Shown here piece after piece: positions 61,754 to 64,000 of a stretch of DNA of 64,000 nt. How positions within the stretch are numbered: the stretch's first letter is position 1; each line of letters starts with the position of its first letter. The stretch spans positions 248,001 to 312,000 of the forward strand of contig CAJXKC010000001.1 in NCBI GenBank assembly GCA_913055685.1. The letters are read 5' to 3'. The stretch is from an uncultured Flavobacteriales bacterium (lineage in GTDB: Bacteria > Bacteroidota > Bacteroidia > Flavobacteriales > Schleiferiaceae). Both the position numbers and the translations under genes were made by a program. The notes under the pieces are model-generated. The model ran no database searches, was not told the origin of the DNA, and was given only the letters and a program-made list of their open reading frames with translations.

Positions 61754-62754
61754 GAAGGCGGCTAATTATCATCTTGACTACAATTCTTGGTCTTCAAGCT
61801 TGCGAAAAAGCATTAATGCCAGAAGATCCTCAGCAGACTCCGCTGGCGAATTTCAATAGCCTGCATAAAACCATAGGCGAACGATACAGTTTTTTCGAAT
61901 ACAAGAATATCGACTGGGAACAACTGGGCAAGCAATACCGGTCTATGGTCTACCCAGATTTGAGCGACCGCGAGCTTTTTAGCCTAATGGACAGCCTACT
62001 TTATCAATTGCGTGACGGTCACGTTAATCTAATTAGTCCTTTTAACCTAAATCGTAATTGGGAGTGGTATCTAAACTCGCCCGATAACTATAATGAAGAT
62101 ATAGTAGAGCGCTTTTACCTGGGTGATAACTACCAAATTACCGGAGGCTTTAAATATGCCATTCTAGCCGACAGTATTGCTTATATCCATTATGCCAGCT
62201 TTAGCAGTAGCTTTAGTGGTGAACAAATCGATGAGGTCTTTAAGTACTTAAAAGACACTAAAGGGCTAATCCTAGATTTGCGTCATAATGGTGGTGGTAG
62301 TCTTAATAACACCTTCCGACTTGCCGGTCGATTTGCGACCAGTAAGGAAGTAGCTTTAATCCAGGATGAGAAAATAGGTCCGGGTGCCAATGAGTTCGGT
62401 AACAGCCTCCAGTATAGCATTCAGCCCCAAGGTAATTTTCGCTACCATAAACCCGTGGTTTTACTCACCAATGCCCGTTGTTACTCGGCTACAAATACCT
62501 TTACCGCCCTATCCAAAAGCTTAGACAATTTTACCCACGTAGGAGATACTACGGGCGGGGGAGGCGGAATTCCTGCCGATTATGAATTACCTAATGGCTG
62601 GCGCTATCGTTTCTCGGTAAGTCGCAGTTTCTTACCCAATGGTTTTAATATAGAAAATGGGCTTCCGCCTGATACGGCATTCGATTTAGATCCCGCAGTC
62701 TTGGCGGGGGGTACAGATGCTTATATAGATTATGCTATTTCAATTTTACAATAG
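61750..62754 (+). CDS. S41-family peptidase lipoprotein
   Basis: The 334-residue product has a lipobox (LQAC, Cys about 18) and an S41/CtpA-type peptidase domain: an N-terminal helical cap (about 35-95), a strand LADSIAYIHYASFSS, GLILDLRHNGGG (about 175-186) and the nucleophile segment TNARCYSATNTFTA with Ser in CYSA (about residue 247). A PDZ domain is not evident between the cap and core. The lipid anchor places it at an outer membrane surface, perhaps trimming an exported partner of the same operon. Last gene of the cluster. Confidence 0.9.
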   Translation: MRRRLIIILTTILGLQACEKALMPEDPQQTPLANFNSLHKTIGERYSFFEYKNIDWEQLGKQYRSMVYPDLSDRELFSLMDSLLYQLRDGHVNLISPFNLNRNWEWYLNSPDNYNEDIVERFYLGDNYQITGGFKYAILADSIAYIHYASFSSSFSGEQIDEVFKYLKDTKGLILDLRHNGGGSLNNTFRLAGRFATSKEVALIQDEKIGPGANEFGNSLQYSIQPQGNFRYHKPVVLLTNARCYSATNTFTALSKSLDNFTHVGDTTGGGGGIPADYELPNGWRYRFSVSRSFLPNGFNIENGLPPDTAFDLDPAVLAGGTDAYIDYAISILQ

Positions 62755-62765
62755 CCAGTACTTGC

Positions 62766-63287
62766 TTATTCGGGGTCTTCTATCCAAGAACTGTACATCA
62801 CATAATTATTGGCAATTCGATCTATTTCACCTGAAATTAATTCGGGCGTAATGTCCTTTACCTTTTTTGCAGGCACACCGGCGAAAATCGATCCCGAGGG
62901 CACTCTAGTGCCTTCTAAAAGCACTGCTCCGGCGGCTACAATACTGTTAGACTCAACTACGCATGCATCCATTACAATGGCTCCCATGCCAATGAGAACA
63001 TTATCGTGAATGGTACAGCCATGTACAATAGCATTGTGACCAATCGAAACATTATTGCCTATGTTTAAGGGGTGCTTTTCGTAGGTGCAGTGTAAGGTGG
63101 CATTGTCCTGTACATTTACCTTATTGCCCATCTTTATATAGTGCACATCGCCTCTAGCGACACTATTAAACCAGAAACTGCATTGGTCCCCGGCGCTAAT
63201 GTCACCCACTAAAGTGGCGTTATCTGCCACAAAACAATCCTTGCCCAACTGGGGAGTTTTCCCTTTTACCGCTTTAATAAGAGCCAT
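62766..63287 (-). CDS. Gamma-carbonic anhydrase family protein
   Basis: A 173-residue left-handed beta-helix protein with hexapeptide repeats: NATLVGDISAGDQCSFWFNSVARGDVHYI (in part; about 23-50) containing the Arg-Gly-Asp region, NVQDNATLHC, IGHNAIVHGCTIHDNVLIGMGAIV. Three His at the expected spacing (H in TLHC, IGHNA and IVHGC) are consistent with a metal site. Family members bind Zn/Fe, but many have no measured carbonic anhydrase activity (CaiE/PaaY-like). It is convergent with the S41 peptidase and divergent from the NifU gene. Confidence 0.93.
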   Translation of the reverse strand: MALIKAVKGKTPQLGKDCFVADNATLVGDISAGDQCSFWFNSVARGDVHYIKMGNKVNVQDNATLHCTYEKHPLNIGNNVSIGHNAIVHGCTIHDNVLIGMGAIVMDACVVESNSIVAAGAVLLEGTRVPSGSIFAGVPAKKVKDITPELISGEIDRIANNYVMYSSWIEDPE

Positions 63288-63351
63288 ATCAATAATGTTT
63301 ATGGCTTCAAATTAAAAACAAATGAATGAGTAAGAAGGTGAGCGGCTCTTT

Positions 63352-63359
63352 TATCTTTG
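63352..63359 (+). promoter_or_regulatory. -7 promoter box for the NifU-domain gene
   Basis: TATCTTTG matches TAnnTTTG and ends 14 bases before the ATG at 63374. The -33 position is A/G-rich without a clear TTG. Confidence 0.5.
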
Positions 63360-63373
63360 CAAAAAATTTAGCC

Positions 63374-64000
63374 ATGGAAACTAATAAGATTCCCGTGAGT
63401 ATTTACGCCGAGATGACCCCCAATCCGGCGGTATTGAAATTTGTAGCTAATAAGAGATTAATCGAGCTGGACTCGGTTGAATTCCGCAATATTGAAGAAG
63501 CAAAGCCTTCTCCCCTAGCCACTCGCTTATTTCATTTTCCTTTCGTTAAGGAGATCTTTATAAGCGCCAATTACATTGCCATCTCCAAATTTGACATTGT
63601 CGAATGGGAAGAGGTAACTCTAGAATTACGTGAGTTAATTCGTGACTTCTTGCAAGAAGGAAATCAAGTGTTGGATGAATCTGCACTTATCCAAAAAGAG
63701 GAAAGCACAGAAGCCAAAGAAAGTATTGGCGCTATCCATCCCGAGGAAAAACCGCAAGAAAACTGGGAGGAAATCGACAAGAAAATCGTGGAGCTTCTCG
63801 ATGAGTATGTAAAACCGGCTGTTGCCAATGATGGTGGTAACATTAAGTTCTTGGATCATCAAGAAGGCGTGGTGAGCGTGCTTTTACAAGGTGCTTGCTC
63901 TGGCTGCCCAAGTAGCACTGCAACCTTAAAAGGTGGCATAGAAAGCATGCTAAAGCAAATGCTCCCAGGCCAAATTAAGGAAGTAGTAGCGGTAAACGGT
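63374..64000 (+). CDS. NifU-family Fe-S scaffold protein (5' part, runs off the window)
   Basis: The visible 209 residues contain an N-terminal Nfu/NifU_N domain (IYAEMTPNPAVLKFVANKRL, about 8-28, and SPLATRLFHFPFVKEIFISANYIAI), an acidic linker (about 105-135), and the start of the NifU C-terminal domain (VKPAVANDGGNIKFLDH then GACSGCPSSTATLKGGIE). The CxxC at about residue 175 would bridge a cluster between two monomers, so the protein probably delivers 4Fe-4S clusters. Two domains in this order are the usual Bacteroidota/mitochondrial Nfu1-like form. The 3' end lies beyond 64000. Confidence 0.94.
   Translation, partial: METNKIPVSIYAEMTPNPAVLKFVANKRLIELDSVEFRNIEEAKPSPLATRLFHFPFVKEIFISANYIAISKFDIVEWEEVTLELRELIRDFLQEGNQVLDESALIQKEESTEAKESIGAIHPEEKPQENWEEIDKKIVELLDEYVKPAVANDGGNIKFLDHQEGVVSVLLQGACSGCPSSTATLKGGIESMLKQMLPGQIKEVVAVNG

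Overview
The window is chromosomal DNA from a gliding-type or type IX secretion (T9SS) member of the Bacteroidota, most likely a marine Flavobacteriales relative. The evidence is a complete porP-gldK-gldL-gldM-gldN locus, several secreted proteins with T9SS type A or type B (CHU_C) C-terminal domains, lineage families such as DUF983, DUF2461, DUF6089 and PorV/PorQ, and promoters of the Bacteroidota form TTG-N17-23-TAnnTTTG. The sequence alone does not give genus or species. There is no rRNA, CRISPR array, prophage or insertion sequence, no stretch over 300 bases lacks a gene, and coding density is very high.

Layout. (1) 1-6.6 kb: a minus-strand operon running miaB, a small secreted protein, a receiver-less sigma-54 activator, lptE, a very acidic TPR-like protein and secG, with a promoter at 6573-6601 and a terminator at 684-713, followed by a lipoprotein gene. 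(2) 6.7-16.1 kb: topA, an arginase-fold protein with damaged metal ligands, then the T9SS core porP/sprF-gldK-gldL-gldM-gldN. (3) 16.1-30 kb: a mixed region with an FAD oxidoreductase, DUF983, an ABC-F ATPase, two T9SS type A cargo proteins (a lipase-like hydrolase and an Asp-box propeller), lipoproteins, a beta-barrel, two tandem tRNA-Arg genes, an orphan sensor kinase, DUF2461 and metG. (4) 30-38.6 kb: an alpha/beta hydrolase, murI, and the envelope operon DUF6089-uppS-bamA-ompH-ompH, then nadK and a CBS-domain gene. (5) 38.6-47.7 kb: pdxJ, an LD-carboxypeptidase, a YraN protein, a TM2 protein, a large type B sorted PKD protein, an rluB-like pseudouridine synthase and an AsmA-like protein. 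(6) 47.8-62.75 kb: eleven tightly packed plus-strand genes, every one encoding an exported protein: a nuclease-fold T9SS cargo, two further large secreted proteins, two lipoproteins, a TonB-dependent receptor, a PorV/PorQ paralogue, a protein that is little more than a signal peptide plus a type B sorting domain, DUF2141, a beta-barrel and an S41 peptidase lipoprotein. (7) 62.8-64 kb: a gamma-carbonic anhydrase family protein and the start of a NifU-domain protein.

How the genes work together. Most of the window concerns making and populating the outer membrane: LptE for LPS, BamA and two Skp-like chaperones for barrels, UppS and MurI for the wall, SecG for export and GldKLMN/PorP for T9SS. 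The 47.8-62.75 kb cluster is the least explained part and the best candidate for an undescribed system: a T9SS-built surface module whose nuclease-fold and OB-fold components suggest, as inference only, processing of extracellular nucleic acid or phosphoesters.
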